Below, one piece after another: positions 33,498-42,545 of a stretch of DNA of 64,000 bases. Made by a program: the position numbers and the translations under genes. Below the pieces are notes generated by a model. It was not told the DNA's origin, did no database searches, and worked only from the letters and a program-made list of their open reading frames with translations. This DNA is from CAVORB01 sp964395315 (GTDB lineage Bacteria; Pseudomonadota; Gammaproteobacteria; Chromatiales; Chromatiaceae), in NCBI GenBank assembly GCA_964395315.1, contig CAYNBI010000001.1:53412-117411 (forward strand), read 5' to 3'. How positions within the stretch are numbered: position 1 is the first letter of the stretch; each line of letters begins with the position of its first letter.

Positions 33498-34169
33498 TCA
33501 CAGATAGGAATCTGCCATGCGCTGCAGTGCGTGCGGGTCGAGTACCGCCACTGCGGAGCGGCCCAGCTGAACCAGGCCCGCGGACTCCAGCCGCTTGAGA
33601 TGACGCGACACCACCTCGCGGGCGGTGCCCAATTCCACCGCGATCTCCTGATGGGTCGCCTGGATCGACCCCGTATCGTCGACGCGCGACAGCAAGTGTG
33701 CGGCCAACCGCCGGTCGACCGGGCGGAAGGCGACCTCCTCCATGCGCGCGATGACCTCGGCGATACGGCCGCCGAGATTGATGAAGACGAAACGCCGAAA
33801 GGCAGGGGCGGTTTCGAGACCGCGGTCGAAGGTGGCCTTGTTGATCACCAAGGCGCTCACCGGGGACTCGGTGAATCCCTCGGCCGGATAGTCGTCGCCC
33901 GACAGGATACAGCAGGTGGTGAGCACGCAGGATTGGCCGGGCAGGACGCGGTAAAGTACCGCCTCCCGCCCGCCCTCGCCGATGACCTGGACGCGTACGC
34001 TGCCCGAGAGCACGAGGACGTAGTTTTCACATGGCGAACCGGCCCGAAACACGGCCTGGTTTGCCGGGATGGTCATAGCACGAGCGGTGTCGAGCACGCC
34101 CTGGCTCTCCCGGTCCCCCGCTGCCAGCGCGGGAAACAGGTCACGCCAGATCTGGGCGCGGCCGCTCAT
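33498..34169 (-). CDS. Crp/Fnr-family transcription regulator
   Basis: A 223-residue regulator: N-terminal cyclic-nucleotide-binding-like beta-barrel (PANQAVFRAGSPCENYVLVLSG near residues 33–54) and C-terminal winged helix with HQEIAVELGTAREVVSRHLKRLE as recognition region. It lacks the N-terminal Cys cluster of oxygen-sensing FNR, although four Cys occur, including CVLTTCC in the barrel, which might sense redox state or haem. The recognition helix (TAREVVSRHLKRL) is close to that of Fnr/Dnr relatives that read TTGAC/TTGAT sites, so the boxes upstream of the HAO-like gene are possible targets. The ATG at 34169 (MSGRAQIW) gives the right family length. Confidence 0.9.
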   Translation of the reverse strand: MSGRAQIWRDLFPALAAGDRESQGVLDTARAMTIPANQAVFRAGSPCENYVLVLSGSVRVQVIGEGGREAVLYRVLPGQSCVLTTCCILSGDDYPAEGFTESPVSALVINKATFDRGLETAPAFRRFVFINLGGRIAEVIARMEEVAFRPVDRRLAAHLLSRVDDTGSIQATHQEIAVELGTAREVVSRHLKRLESAGLVQLGRSAVAVLDPHALQRMADSYL

Positions 34170-34579
34170 GGCCCGGCCACAGGGCTTGCGCCTCTGCCGG
34201 AGAAGGTCCAGCCGGCATGGGCGGGGTGGTTCGGAGCAACGGGAGCAGCAGAACAGGGCATCCAGGTATCCTCGGTGTATCGTCCCGGGAAACGCGGATG
34301 CGTCGGTGTTCCCCGCGCGACAGAGACCTGCGTGCCGACGATGCCGGAATGGCCTCTGGTCGGCGTCTCCCAAGCTTAGCAAACCGTCGCGTCGACCGTT
34401 AGGTTACGGCTCTGTGGGCGCCCGCTGGCGTGTGGCGGGTCCCGTGAGCCGGAGAGTGTGCCGCCGGTGCCAAGGTGGAAGCGCGCTGGAGCCCGGCTTG
34501 AACCAGCGTCGGAATCCTAGTCGGTGTTCCGATTCGACGCGCGCGCACCGAATACGTTTGTGTGATTTAATCTCGCGCC
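34170..34579. other. Intergenic region between divergent regulator and lolC-like genes
   Basis: A gap of 410 bases between genes transcribed away from each other. Overlapping short open frames are present but none has a convincing protein. The AT-rich segment TTTGTGTGATTTAATCT just before 34580 is a likely promoter area for the Lol genes. Confidence 0.4.
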
Positions 34580-35827
34580 ATGTTTCGACCCCTACCGTTG
34601 TATGTCGGCCTTCGCTACACCCGCGCCAAGCGGCGCAACCACTTCATTTCCTTCATCTCTGCGATCTCGATGCTCGGCATCATGCTTGGCATCGTGGCCC
34701 TCATCGTGGTGCTGTCGGTCATGAACGGCTTTCACAAGGAGATTCAGGAGCGCATCCTGGGCATGGCCTCTCACGCCACGCTCACCGATCCCTATGGCGA
34801 CATGGCGGATTGGCCCCAGGTGCTCGATCGCGTGCGTGCCCACCCGGCGGTCGTGGGCGCGGCGCCGTTCGTCGAACTCCAGGCCATGCTGGTCAATGGC
34901 TCCAGCGTGAGCGGGGCCCTGATGCGCGGCATCCTCCCGGAGGAGGAGGATCAGGTGGCGGAGCTGCGCAAGGACATGATCCGGGGCTCGGTGGATGACC
35001 TCAGGGAGGGCGAGTTCAATATCGTCCTGGGCCAGGAGTTGGCGGCCGTGCTGGGGGTGGGCGTCGGCGACAAGGTCACGGTCGTGACCCCTCAGGTCAG
35101 CGCCACTCCGATCGGCATCATGCCGCGGCTGAAGGCCTTCACGGTCAGTGGACTGTTCGCCGTGGGCATGTCGGACTACGATCGCGGCGCTGCCTTCATG
35201 CACATGAAGGACGCCGCCAAGCTGATGCGCCTGGGGGACGGGGTGACCGGGGTGCGTCTGAAGCTCACCGACCTGTTTCAGGCGCCGATGCTCGCGCGGG
35301 GGATTGCCGAGGACCTGGGAGGGGCCTACCGCGTAATCGACTGGACTCAGCACCACAAGAATTTCTTTGCCGCGCTGCGCACCGAGAAACGGATGATGTC
35401 GATCATCCTGTTCCTGATCGTTGCGGTAGCCGCATTCAACATCGTCTCCACCCTGGTGATGGTGGTGACCGACAAGCGCTCGGACATCGCAATCCTTCGC
35501 ACGCTGGGGGCCTCACCGGGTAGCGTCATGTCGATCTTCATGGTCCAGGGCACCACGATCGGCGTCGTCGGGACCCTGCTGGGGGTGATCGGGGGCGTCC
35601 TGTTGGCCTTTAACGTGGAGGCCATTGTCGCCTCGATCGAGGGCCTGTTCGACGTCCATTTTCTCGACCCGAACATTTACTACATCAGTCAGATGCCTTC
35701 CGACGTTCGCCTCGGAGACGTCGTTCGCGTCGCTGTCGGGGCCTTCCTGATGTCGTTGGTCGCTACCCTGTATCCCGCGTGGCGGGCCGCGAGGACCGAC
35801 CCCGCAGAGGCCTTGCGCTATGAGTGA
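34580..35827 (+). CDS. Lipoprotein-releasing ABC permease, LolC/LolE (LolF-type)
   Basis: A 415-residue permease of the LolCDE complex, which lifts outer-membrane lipoproteins off the inner membrane. It begins LYVGLRYTRAKRRNHFISFIS with helix 1, then a large periplasmic domain (about 50–265) and three C-terminal helices with TDKRSDIAILRTLGASPGSVM, the coupling-helix region. Only one such permease gene is present before lolD and no second follows, so the complex may use a homodimer, as in species with a single LolF. It overlaps lolD by 8 bases. Confidence 0.93.
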   Translation: MFRPLPLYVGLRYTRAKRRNHFISFISAISMLGIMLGIVALIVVLSVMNGFHKEIQERILGMASHATLTDPYGDMADWPQVLDRVRAHPAVVGAAPFVELQAMLVNGSSVSGALMRGILPEEEDQVAELRKDMIRGSVDDLREGEFNIVLGQELAAVLGVGVGDKVTVVTPQVSATPIGIMPRLKAFTVSGLFAVGMSDYDRGAAFMHMKDAAKLMRLGDGVTGVRLKLTDLFQAPMLARGIAEDLGGAYRVIDWTQHHKNFFAALRTEKRMMSIILFLIVAVAAFNIVSTLVMVVTDKRSDIAILRTLGASPGSVMSIFMVQGTTIGVVGTLLGVIGGVLLAFNVEAIVASIEGLFDVHFLDPNIYYISQMPSDVRLGDVVRVAVGAFLMSLVATLYPAWRAARTDPAEALRYE

Positions 35828-36515
35828 GGCGATGCCCGTGCTTGAGGCCGCGGGCCTCGCCAAGACCTTCCGCGAAGGTCCCCAGGAGGTGCAGGTGCTG
35901 CGCAGCATCGATCTGGCCATTCATGCCGGCGAGCGGGTGGCGGTCGTGGGTGCCTCGGGTTCCGGCAAGAGCACGCTGCTGCATTGTCTGGGGGGGCTGG
36001 ACAAGCCCAGCGCGGGTGTTGTGCGCTGGGAAGGCCGTGCCGTGTCCGGGCTTTCGGAGCGCGAGCTTGGCCTGCAGCGCAACCGCAGCCTCGGCTTCGT
36101 GTACCAGTTCCACCACTTGCTGTCGGAGTTCAGCGCCCTGGAGAACGTCGCCATGCCCCTGCTCGTCGGCAGGTCCGCCCCGGCGGAGGCGCGCGACACA
36201 GCCGCGGCCATGTTGGAGCGTGTGGGGCTGGGGCATCGCGCGGACCACAAGCCGTCCGAGCTCTCGGGTGGCGAGCGCCAGCGGGCGGCCATCGCCCGCG
36301 CCCTGGTGACCCGACCCGCCTGCGTGCTCGCGGACGAGCCGACGGGGAATCTAGACCGTCACACGGCGGAACGCGTGCAGGAGCTGATTCTCGAGCTCAA
36401 CGAGGAGATCCGCACCAGCTTCGTGATCGTGACCCACGACCACCAGCTCGCTGCGCGCATGGATGCGATTTGGCGGCTGGACGACGGTGTCCTGATCCCA
36501 GGCCTCGGCGACTGA
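35820..36515 (+). CDS. lolD: Lipoprotein-releasing system ATPase LolD
   Basis: A 231-residue ABC ATPase: Walker A GASGSGKST (about 43–51), Q-loop VYQFHHLLSEFSALENVAMP (a LolD hallmark), signature LSGGERQRAAIARAL, Walker B CVLADEPTGNLD and switch His in VTHDHQLA. It powers lipoprotein release with the permease encoded just upstream; the overlapping ATG at 35820 implies coupled translation. Confidence 0.95.
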   Translation: MSEAMPVLEAAGLAKTFREGPQEVQVLRSIDLAIHAGERVAVVGASGSGKSTLLHCLGGLDKPSAGVVRWEGRAVSGLSERELGLQRNRSLGFVYQFHHLLSEFSALENVAMPLLVGRSAPAEARDTAAAMLERVGLGHRADHKPSELSGGERQRAAIARALVTRPACVLADEPTGNLDRHTAERVQELILELNEEIRTSFVIVTHDHQLAARMDAIWRLDDGVLIPGLGD

Positions 36516-36551
36516 CGCGGAGTTGCGCGCCGGCGGCTTTGCAGACTGGCG

Positions 36552-37109
36552 CTAGGCCTGCTGACGGTCCTTGTCCCCGGGTTGGGTGCCGAAGGTTTTT
36601 CTCAGCCGCTCCTTGCGCAGCTTGATCTGCCTTATCAGGTTCCAGCGCCAGATGCCTTGGACGGCGAAGTAGCCGATGGCGGCGCAGGCAATTCCACAGA
36701 CCAAGCCGCCAACGGTGAGCGGAGCGATGATCTCCATCCAGTTGCGCCACTCGAGCCAGAAGTCCAGGTCGAGCGGCGGCTGACTGCTGGAGATACCCAG
36801 TATCCGTATCCCCACACGGTAGGAGAGGTAGTACATCGGCGGGATGGTTATCGGATTGGTAATCCACACCAAGACAACGGAGATCGGGAGGTTGACGCGC
36901 AGGGCTATGGCCCCGGCGGCGGCGATCACCATCTGACCAAAGGGCGGCAGGTACATGACGAACAGACCTACCGCGCAGGCGCCTGATACCGATCGCCGGT
37001 TGAGGTGCCAGAGATTGGGATCGTGCAGAAGCTTGCCGAACACCCGTAGCTGTTTATGCTCGTGGAACCTTCCACGGTCTGGCGTGACCCGTTTCAACCA
37101 GTGTTTCAA
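36552..37109 (-). CDS. DUF2062 inner-membrane protein
   Basis: A 185-residue protein with three or four hydrophobic helices. The DUF2062 signature is visible: FMxxLPPFGQM-type segment (FVMYLPPFGQMVIAA), then LRVNLPISVVLVWITNPITIPPMYYLSYRVG. Function unknown; members are common near comEC, lol and msbA genes in gammaproteobacteria. It is convergent with lolD and divergent from comEC. The basic N- and C-termini point to the cytoplasm. Confidence 0.9.
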   Translation of the reverse strand: MKHWLKRVTPDRGRFHEHKQLRVFGKLLHDPNLWHLNRRSVSGACAVGLFVMYLPPFGQMVIAAAGAIALRVNLPISVVLVWITNPITIPPMYYLSYRVGIRILGISSSQPPLDLDFWLEWRNWMEIIAPLTVGGLVCGIACAAIGYFAVQGIWRWNLIRQIKLRKERLRKTFGTQPGDKDRQQA

Positions 37110-37355
37110 GGTGGCGGTCCGGCTTGCGCTAGGGCCTCGTCAGAATGGCGTGTTTCGGACTGGCGGTACGGTCATGGGGGACGTCTCGCGACGTCGCTCC
37201 CGCGGCACTGCTCCAGGCCCTTGGTTTGGGTCGCAAGTATAAGCGAGACCGGGCGGTTGGTATCACGGAACATGCGGCTGTCTTGGGGAAGGTGACCATG
37301 ACAGAACCGGGCGCCTTCCTTGAATAATCCGCTGGCCCGCATTTCGGGGGTGCGG

Positions 37356-39662
37356 ATGGGGTTCGCCGGCAGCGCGCTGGGCTTCGGCGCCGGTGTCCTG
37401 CTGCTCCATCTCGCGCCCGGGCTGCCCGCCTTGTGGCCGCTCGTCAGCCTGTCCGTTGCGCTCGCGGTGGCCTCCCGCTTCTTTCCCGTGCTTTGGCCGC
37501 TGGCCTTTCTCGCGATCGGGCTTGCCTGGGCTCAAGTCCATGCCTGCCGGATGCTGTGCGAGCCGTTTCCGGAACGCTACACCCGCCAGGACCTTGTCGT
37601 GGAGGGAAGCATCGCCTCGCTACCCGAGGAAACCGGGGGCGCCATGCGCTTCCTGTTTCGGGTCGATAACGCTCGGCGGGAGGGTCTGGATATCGGTTTC
37701 ACGGGTCTGGTTCGGCTGGCGTGGTACGTCGATCCGCCGGACTTGCGTCCGGGTGAACGATGGCGCTTGTCGGTGCGCCTGAAACCACCCCACGGTTTCG
37801 CCAACCCGGGCGGATTCGCCTATGAGCGGTGGCTGTTTCTTCAGGGGATTCGCGCAACCGGCAGCGTGCGCGACAAGGGCGCGCATGAACGCCTGGAAGA
37901 CGGCCCCGGGCGCTACCTGATCGACCGCTGGCGACAGAGGCTGCAAGATCATATTTCTGAAACGCTGAACGGCGAGCCTGGCCAAGGCCTGGTTCGTGCC
38001 CTGGTGCTCGGGGACCGTTCCGGTCTGTCGCCAGAGCAGTGGGAGGTGCTCGCCCGGACCGGGACCAACCACCTGGTCGCGATCTCGGGGCTGCATGTCG
38101 GGCTGGTGGCCGCCTTCTTGTTCTTTCTTGTCCGCCGCGCCTGGTCTTTCAGCGCGCGTCTCGTGCTCGCCGCACCCGCTCCGCGCGCGGCCGCCGTCGT
38201 CGCTTTCCTGGGCGCCTTTGGCTACAGCGGGCTCGCGGGCTTCGCGGTCTCCACCCAGCGTGCCCTCATCATGCTTGCCGTGGTGCTCGGCGCGATCTTC
38301 TGGGGACGGATCGTGCGCCCGGCGGCAGGTCTGTTGCTCGCCCTGGTAGGGGTGTTACTGCTAGACCCTGGCGCAGTGCTGTCCTACGGCTTTTGGTTGT
38401 CGTTCGGCGCGGTAGCCGTTCTGCTTTACAGCCTCGGGCGGCGGTTGCCTGATGCCAGGTTCTGGAGCCGCTGGGGCCGGGCCCAGTGGGCCGTGGCGGT
38501 GGGGTTGCTTCCCATGCTGCTCCTGTTGTTCGGGCGAGCGTCTCTGGTCGCGCCGCTTGTCAATCTGCTCGCGGTGCCCCTGTTCAGCCTGATCCTCCTG
38601 CCCGGTGTGCTGACGGCGACGATGGCAAGCCTGGTTCCGGGACTGGATTCGCTCCTGGTGGGGGCGGCCTATGTCCTGGACCGTGGGTTCGGACTTCTCG
38701 CGGCGGCAGCCGCCTCGCCTTGGGCGGTGGCGTCGGTATCCGGACGGCCCGGCTGGGTGTGGGTGTCCGCCTTCTCCGGCGCACTCCTGCTGTTGGTTCC
38801 TCGGGGGCTGCCGGGTCGCTGGCTGGGTGGGCTGCTGCTGTCGCCCTTGCTGTTCGTGCGTCCGGCCGTGCCGGCCCCGGGCGAGGCCGAATTCACCCTG
38901 CTCGACGTAGGTCAGGGCCTCTCCGCTGTCGTGCGCACCCGCCACCACGCCCTGGTCTACGACGTCGGACCCGCGTATGCCAGCGGCTTTAACACGGCTG
39001 AGGCCGTACTGTTGCCGTTTCTGCGCGAGGAGGGCATCGAGCGCATCGATCTTCTGATGTTGAGCCATGCCGACCGCGACCACGCGGGGGGATTCCCGGC
39101 ACTGACCGGAAGAATTTCCATCGGTGGCGTCCTGGGCGGTGAGCCTGCGGAGGATGCGGGACGACCTTGCCGGGCCGGCGACGCCTGGACATGGGACGGC
39201 GTGCGGTTCGAGCTCCTGCATCCGGAGGAGGATGGGCTCAATGGCAACGACAGCTCCTGCGTGCTCAGCGTGCGCACCTCGGGTGCGCGCTTGCTGCTGC
39301 CGGGGGACATCGGCGGCCGGGTCGAGGACAGGCTCGCGGCAGAGATAGGGGCGAGGTTGCGCAGCGATGTCCTCGTCGCCTCGCATCATGGGAGCGCCGG
39401 CTCCAGCTCTGCGGTCTTCCTCGCCGCGGTGGCGCCGCGATACGTGCTCTACTCGACGGGCTTCGCGGATCGCTTCGGTTTCCCGGCGCAGGAGGTGCGG
39501 GAGCGGGTCGCCGCCGTGGGTGCGACCGAACTGGACACGGCCGCGACCGGGGCCATTCGGTTTCACCTCGGCCGCGATGACTTGGCCGGACCCGACCTCT
39601 ATCGTCAGCGGCAACGCCGGCTCTGGACGCATATTCCGGGCGGGGCGGAGCAGCCGTTTTAG
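37356..39662 (+). CDS. comEC: DNA internalisation protein ComEC/Rec2
   Basis: About 768 residues. N-terminal helices, an OB-like DUF4131 region (about 40–170), the Competence membrane domain (NHLVAISGLHVGLVAAF near 245, then many helices) and a C-terminal metallo-beta-lactamase domain (TLLDVGQGLSAVVRT, then LSHADRDHAGGF, and VASHHGS). It forms the channel that takes single-stranded DNA into the cytoplasm. The ATG at 37356 follows GGGGGTG; a TTG at 37320 in the same frame has no ribosome site. It opens a chain of envelope genes running to kdsB. Confidence 0.92.
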   Translation: MGFAGSALGFGAGVLLLHLAPGLPALWPLVSLSVALAVASRFFPVLWPLAFLAIGLAWAQVHACRMLCEPFPERYTRQDLVVEGSIASLPEETGGAMRFLFRVDNARREGLDIGFTGLVRLAWYVDPPDLRPGERWRLSVRLKPPHGFANPGGFAYERWLFLQGIRATGSVRDKGAHERLEDGPGRYLIDRWRQRLQDHISETLNGEPGQGLVRALVLGDRSGLSPEQWEVLARTGTNHLVAISGLHVGLVAAFLFFLVRRAWSFSARLVLAAPAPRAAAVVAFLGAFGYSGLAGFAVSTQRALIMLAVVLGAIFWGRIVRPAAGLLLALVGVLLLDPGAVLSYGFWLSFGAVAVLLYSLGRRLPDARFWSRWGRAQWAVAVGLLPMLLLLFGRASLVAPLVNLLAVPLFSLILLPGVLTATMASLVPGLDSLLVGAAYVLDRGFGLLAAAAASPWAVASVSGRPGWVWVSAFSGALLLLVPRGLPGRWLGGLLLSPLLFVRPAVPAPGEAEFTLLDVGQGLSAVVRTRHHALVYDVGPAYASGFNTAEAVLLPFLREEGIERIDLLMLSHADRDHAGGFPALTGRISIGGVLGGEPAEDAGRPCRAGDAWTWDGVRFELLHPEEDGLNGNDSSCVLSVRTSGARLLLPGDIGGRVEDRLAAEIGARLRSDVLVASHHGSAGSSSAVFLAAVAPRYVLYSTGFADRFGFPAQEVRERVAAVGATELDTAATGAIRFHLGRDDLAGPDLYRQRQRRLWTHIPGGAEQPF

Positions 39663-39724
39663 CGGCGCTCGCGCTTCGAGTATCATGCGGGCTTGCGCAT
39701 GCCAAGAGCCGAGGAGAATCCCTG

Positions 39725-40354
39725 TTGTTGGAGTTGATGAAAGCCGGCGGCTGGCTAATGGTTCCCATCGTTGCCTGTTCGGTCATCGCCACCGCAATCG
39801 TTTTGGAACGCCTGTGGACGCTCCGGCGTCAGCGCATCATGCCGGACCATCTCGTGAGCCGGATCTGGCAGTGGCACCGTACGAATCAGTTGTCCGCCCA
39901 GCGCATCACCGAGGTCCGTGACGGCTCACCCCTGGGACGCATGCTGACCGCCGGCCTGGTGAACCGCAATCACTCCCGGGAGGTCATGAAGGAGGCCATC
40001 AACGATACCGGGCGCCAGGTGGTCGCGGAGTTGGAGCGCTATCTGAATACCCTCGGCACCATCGCCTCGGTGGCGCCGCTGCTCGGGCTATTGGGGACGG
40101 TCATCGGCATGATCGACGTCTTCAGCGTCATCATGTCCGCCGGGACGGGCAATCCGGGCGTGTTGGCGGGCGGGATCTCGAAGGCGCTCATCACCACCGC
40201 CGCCGGACTCTCGGTGGCGATTCCGACGCTCATGTTTCACCGCTACTTCAACAGCCGGGTCAACAAGCTCGCGATCGCCATGGAAGAGCAGGCCCTGAAG
40301 CTGGTCGAGGTCATGAAAGGCGAGCGGGAAGAGGTGGAGGGGACTGCGACGTGA
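39725..40354 (+). CDS. exbB: ExbB/TolQ/MotA-family proton channel protein
   Basis: A 209-residue inner-membrane protein with three helices: MVPIVACSVIATAIVLERLW, then TIASVAPLLGLLGTVIGMIDVF, and ALITTAAGLSVAIPTL, the last two being the conserved proton-channel helices. With ExbD it uses proton motive force to drive a TonB-like or lipid-linked process. The TTG start at 39725 has GAGGAG upstream. It is placed directly before exbD, msbA and lpxK, the usual gammaproteobacterial order. Confidence 0.93.
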   Translation: MLELMKAGGWLMVPIVACSVIATAIVLERLWTLRRQRIMPDHLVSRIWQWHRTNQLSAQRITEVRDGSPLGRMLTAGLVNRNHSREVMKEAINDTGRQVVAELERYLNTLGTIASVAPLLGLLGTVIGMIDVFSVIMSAGTGNPGVLAGGISKALITTAAGLSVAIPTLMFHRYFNSRVNKLAIAMEEQALKLVEVMKGEREEVEGTAT

Positions 40355-40776
40355 ACCTGCGCCCCCGCCGCGACGATACGACGGACATCAACCTGACCCC
40401 CCTGATCGATGTCGTGTTCCTGCTGCTGATTTTCTTCATGGTCTCCACGACCTTCAAGGACGATGCGCGCATCCAGGTCCAGCTGCCGGAGGCCCAGGGG
40501 GAGGAGGCGCCGCAGGAGGAGCCGTCGGTGCTCGAGGTCACGATCGACCGGGAGGGCTTCTTCTACGTCAACGAGCGGCAGGTGGTCGACCGCCAGATCG
40601 AGACCCTGAAAAAGGCATTGGCCGGAGCGGCCGGGGATAACCGGGAGCTTCCGGTGATCATCAAGGCGGATGCCGCGACGCCCCATCAGGCGGTCATGTC
40701 GGTCATGGATGCCGCCAGTCAGCTAGGTCTGCTGCGTTTTTCCTTCGCCGCTACCCGACCTGACGAGTCCCGATGA
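40351..40776 (+). CDS. exbD: ExbD/TolR-family protein
   Basis: A 141-residue protein with a short cytoplasmic start, one membrane helix (LTPLIDVVFLLLIFFMVSTTF, with the proton-carrying Asp) and a periplasmic domain ending in VMSVMDAASQLGLLRFSFA. The GTG start overlaps the exbB stop by 4 bases. It pairs with ExbB in the motor complex. Confidence 0.93.
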   Translation: MNLRPRRDDTTDINLTPLIDVVFLLLIFFMVSTTFKDDARIQVQLPEAQGEEAPQEEPSVLEVTIDREGFFYVNERQVVDRQIETLKKALAGAAGDNRELPVIIKADAATPHQAVMSVMDAASQLGLLRFSFAATRPDESR

Positions 40777-42545
40777 GCGTGGCCGGCGGCCTGGTCTCGG
40801 GTTCGGTGGCGCACGTCTATCGGCGGCTGCTGGGTTATGCCAAACCCTATTGGCAGGCGTTCGCCGTCTCCGTTGTCGGTATGCTCGTCTTCGCCGCCAC
40901 CGAGCCGGTGTTCGCAGCCATGATCAAGCCGCTGCTGGACGGGAGCTTCGTCGATCGCGACCCGGAGGTCGTGCGCACCATGCCATTCCTGCTGGTGCTG
41001 CTGTTTCTGGTGCGGGGCGTGGCCGGCTTTTTCGATGCCTATTTTCTAAAGTGGGTGGGGCGCCGCGTGGTGGCGGATCTGCGCCAGGCGATGTTCGAGC
41101 ATCTGCTACGGGCGCCGGCCCGCTATTTCGACAATCACAGCTCGGGCCAGCTGCTGGCAAAGTTCACCTTCAACGTGGAGAACGTCGCCAGTGCGACCAC
41201 CTCCGCGGTGACCACCATCGTGCGCGACGGATTCACCATCATTGGCCTGATGGGCTACATGCTGTACATCAACGTCACGCTTGCCGCCATCTTTCTGTTG
41301 ATCGGCCCCTTCATGGCGGGGGCGGTGAAGTACGCGACCAAGCGCTTCCGCCGCGTCAGCAAGCGCATTCAGGATCGGATGGGGGAGCTTACACACACCG
41401 CGCAGGAGGTCATCGATGCGCAGCGGGTGGTGCGCGCCTTCGGCGGTCAGGCGCGCGAGAGCGACCGTTTCACGCGGGTCAACGAGAAGACCCGCTCGTT
41501 GCAGATGAAGATGATCGCAACGGAGGCGGTGAGCGTGCCGCTGGTGCAGCTCATATCCGCCATCGCCATCGCCGTGATCGTTTACCTCTCCACCCTGCAG
41601 GGCCTGCGCGCGGACATCACGATCGGCACCTTCATGTCCTTCGTCGTGGCGATGGGCTTGTTGCTTCCGCCGGTCAAGCGCCTGACCTCGGTCAACGCCC
41701 AGCTGCAGCGCGGCATCGTGGCCGCCGAGAGCATCTTCGAGCTGCTCGACAGCGAGGTGGAGCGGGACACCGGGACGCGCACCCTGCAGCGCGCGGTCGG
41801 GCGCGTCGAGTACCGGGCGGTGCGTCACGTCTATTCCGAGGACAAGGGGGCGGTGCTCGAGGATATCAGTCTGGTGATCGAGCCGGGAGAGTCGGTCGCC
41901 TTCGTCGGCCGCTCCGGGAGCGGGAAGACCACGCTCGTGAACCTCCTGCCGCGTTTCTACGATCTGGTGGGGGGGGAGATCCTGATCGATGGCATCGATA
42001 TCACGGAGCTGACGCTGAAGAGCCTGCGGGCACAGATCTCGCTCGTGACCCAGGACGTCGTCCTGTTCAACGATACGGTGGCCAACAACATCGCCTACGG
42101 CCAGAACCGCGAGGTCGGCCTGGCGGAAATCGAACGGGTGGCCGAGGCAGCGCATGCATTGGATTTCGTGCGCGAGCTGCCCGAGGGCTTCGACACCCTG
42201 ATCGGGGATCGGGGGATTCTGCTCTCCGGCGGGCAGCGCCAGCGCCTCGCCATTGCCCGCGCGATGTTGAAGGATGCGCCGATCCTGATTCTCGATGAGG
42301 CCACCTCCGCCCTGGACACGGAGGCGGAGCGTCACATCCAGGCAGCGCTGGAAGAGCTGATGCAGCGCCGTACGACCCTGGTCATAGCGCACCGCCTGTC
42401 GACGATCGAGAAGGTTGGCCGCATCGTGGTCCTGCAGCAGGGGCGAATCGTGGAGCAGGGGCGGCATGAGGAGCTGCTGCTTCGCGACGGATACTACGCC
42501 AGGCTGCACCGGCTTCAGTTTCCGAGCGGTCAGGACGTCGGCTGA
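40773..42545 (+). CDS. msbA: Lipid A export ATP-binding/permease protein MsbA
   Basis: A 590-residue half-size ABC exporter: six membrane helices in residues 1–320, then the ATPase with Walker A GRSGSGKTT, Q-loop LVTQDVVLFNDTVANNIAYG, signature LSGGQRQRLAIARAML, Walker B ILILDEATSALD and switch His IAHRLST. It flips lipid A-core to the outer leaflet of the inner membrane. Its ATG overlaps exbD and its stop overlaps lpxK, giving a tight operon. Confidence 0.95.
   Translation: MSVAGGLVSGSVAHVYRRLLGYAKPYWQAFAVSVVGMLVFAATEPVFAAMIKPLLDGSFVDRDPEVVRTMPFLLVLLFLVRGVAGFFDAYFLKWVGRRVVADLRQAMFEHLLRAPARYFDNHSSGQLLAKFTFNVENVASATTSAVTTIVRDGFTIIGLMGYMLYINVTLAAIFLLIGPFMAGAVKYATKRFRRVSKRIQDRMGELTHTAQEVIDAQRVVRAFGGQARESDRFTRVNEKTRSLQMKMIATEAVSVPLVQLISAIAIAVIVYLSTLQGLRADITIGTFMSFVVAMGLLLPPVKRLTSVNAQLQRGIVAAESIFELLDSEVERDTGTRTLQRAVGRVEYRAVRHVYSEDKGAVLEDISLVIEPGESVAFVGRSGSGKTTLVNLLPRFYDLVGGEILIDGIDITELTLKSLRAQISLVTQDVVLFNDTVANNIAYGQNREVGLAEIERVAEAAHALDFVRELPEGFDTLIGDRGILLSGGQRQRLAIARAMLKDAPILILDEATSALDTEAERHIQAALEELMQRRTTLVIAHRLSTIEKVGRIVVLQQGRIVEQGRHEELLLRDGYYARLHRLQFPSGQDVG

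Noticed and set aside
38361..39686. 441-aa minus-strand open frame
   Set aside because: Antisense to the comEC metallo-beta-lactamase end; Arg/Gln/His-rich shadow composition.
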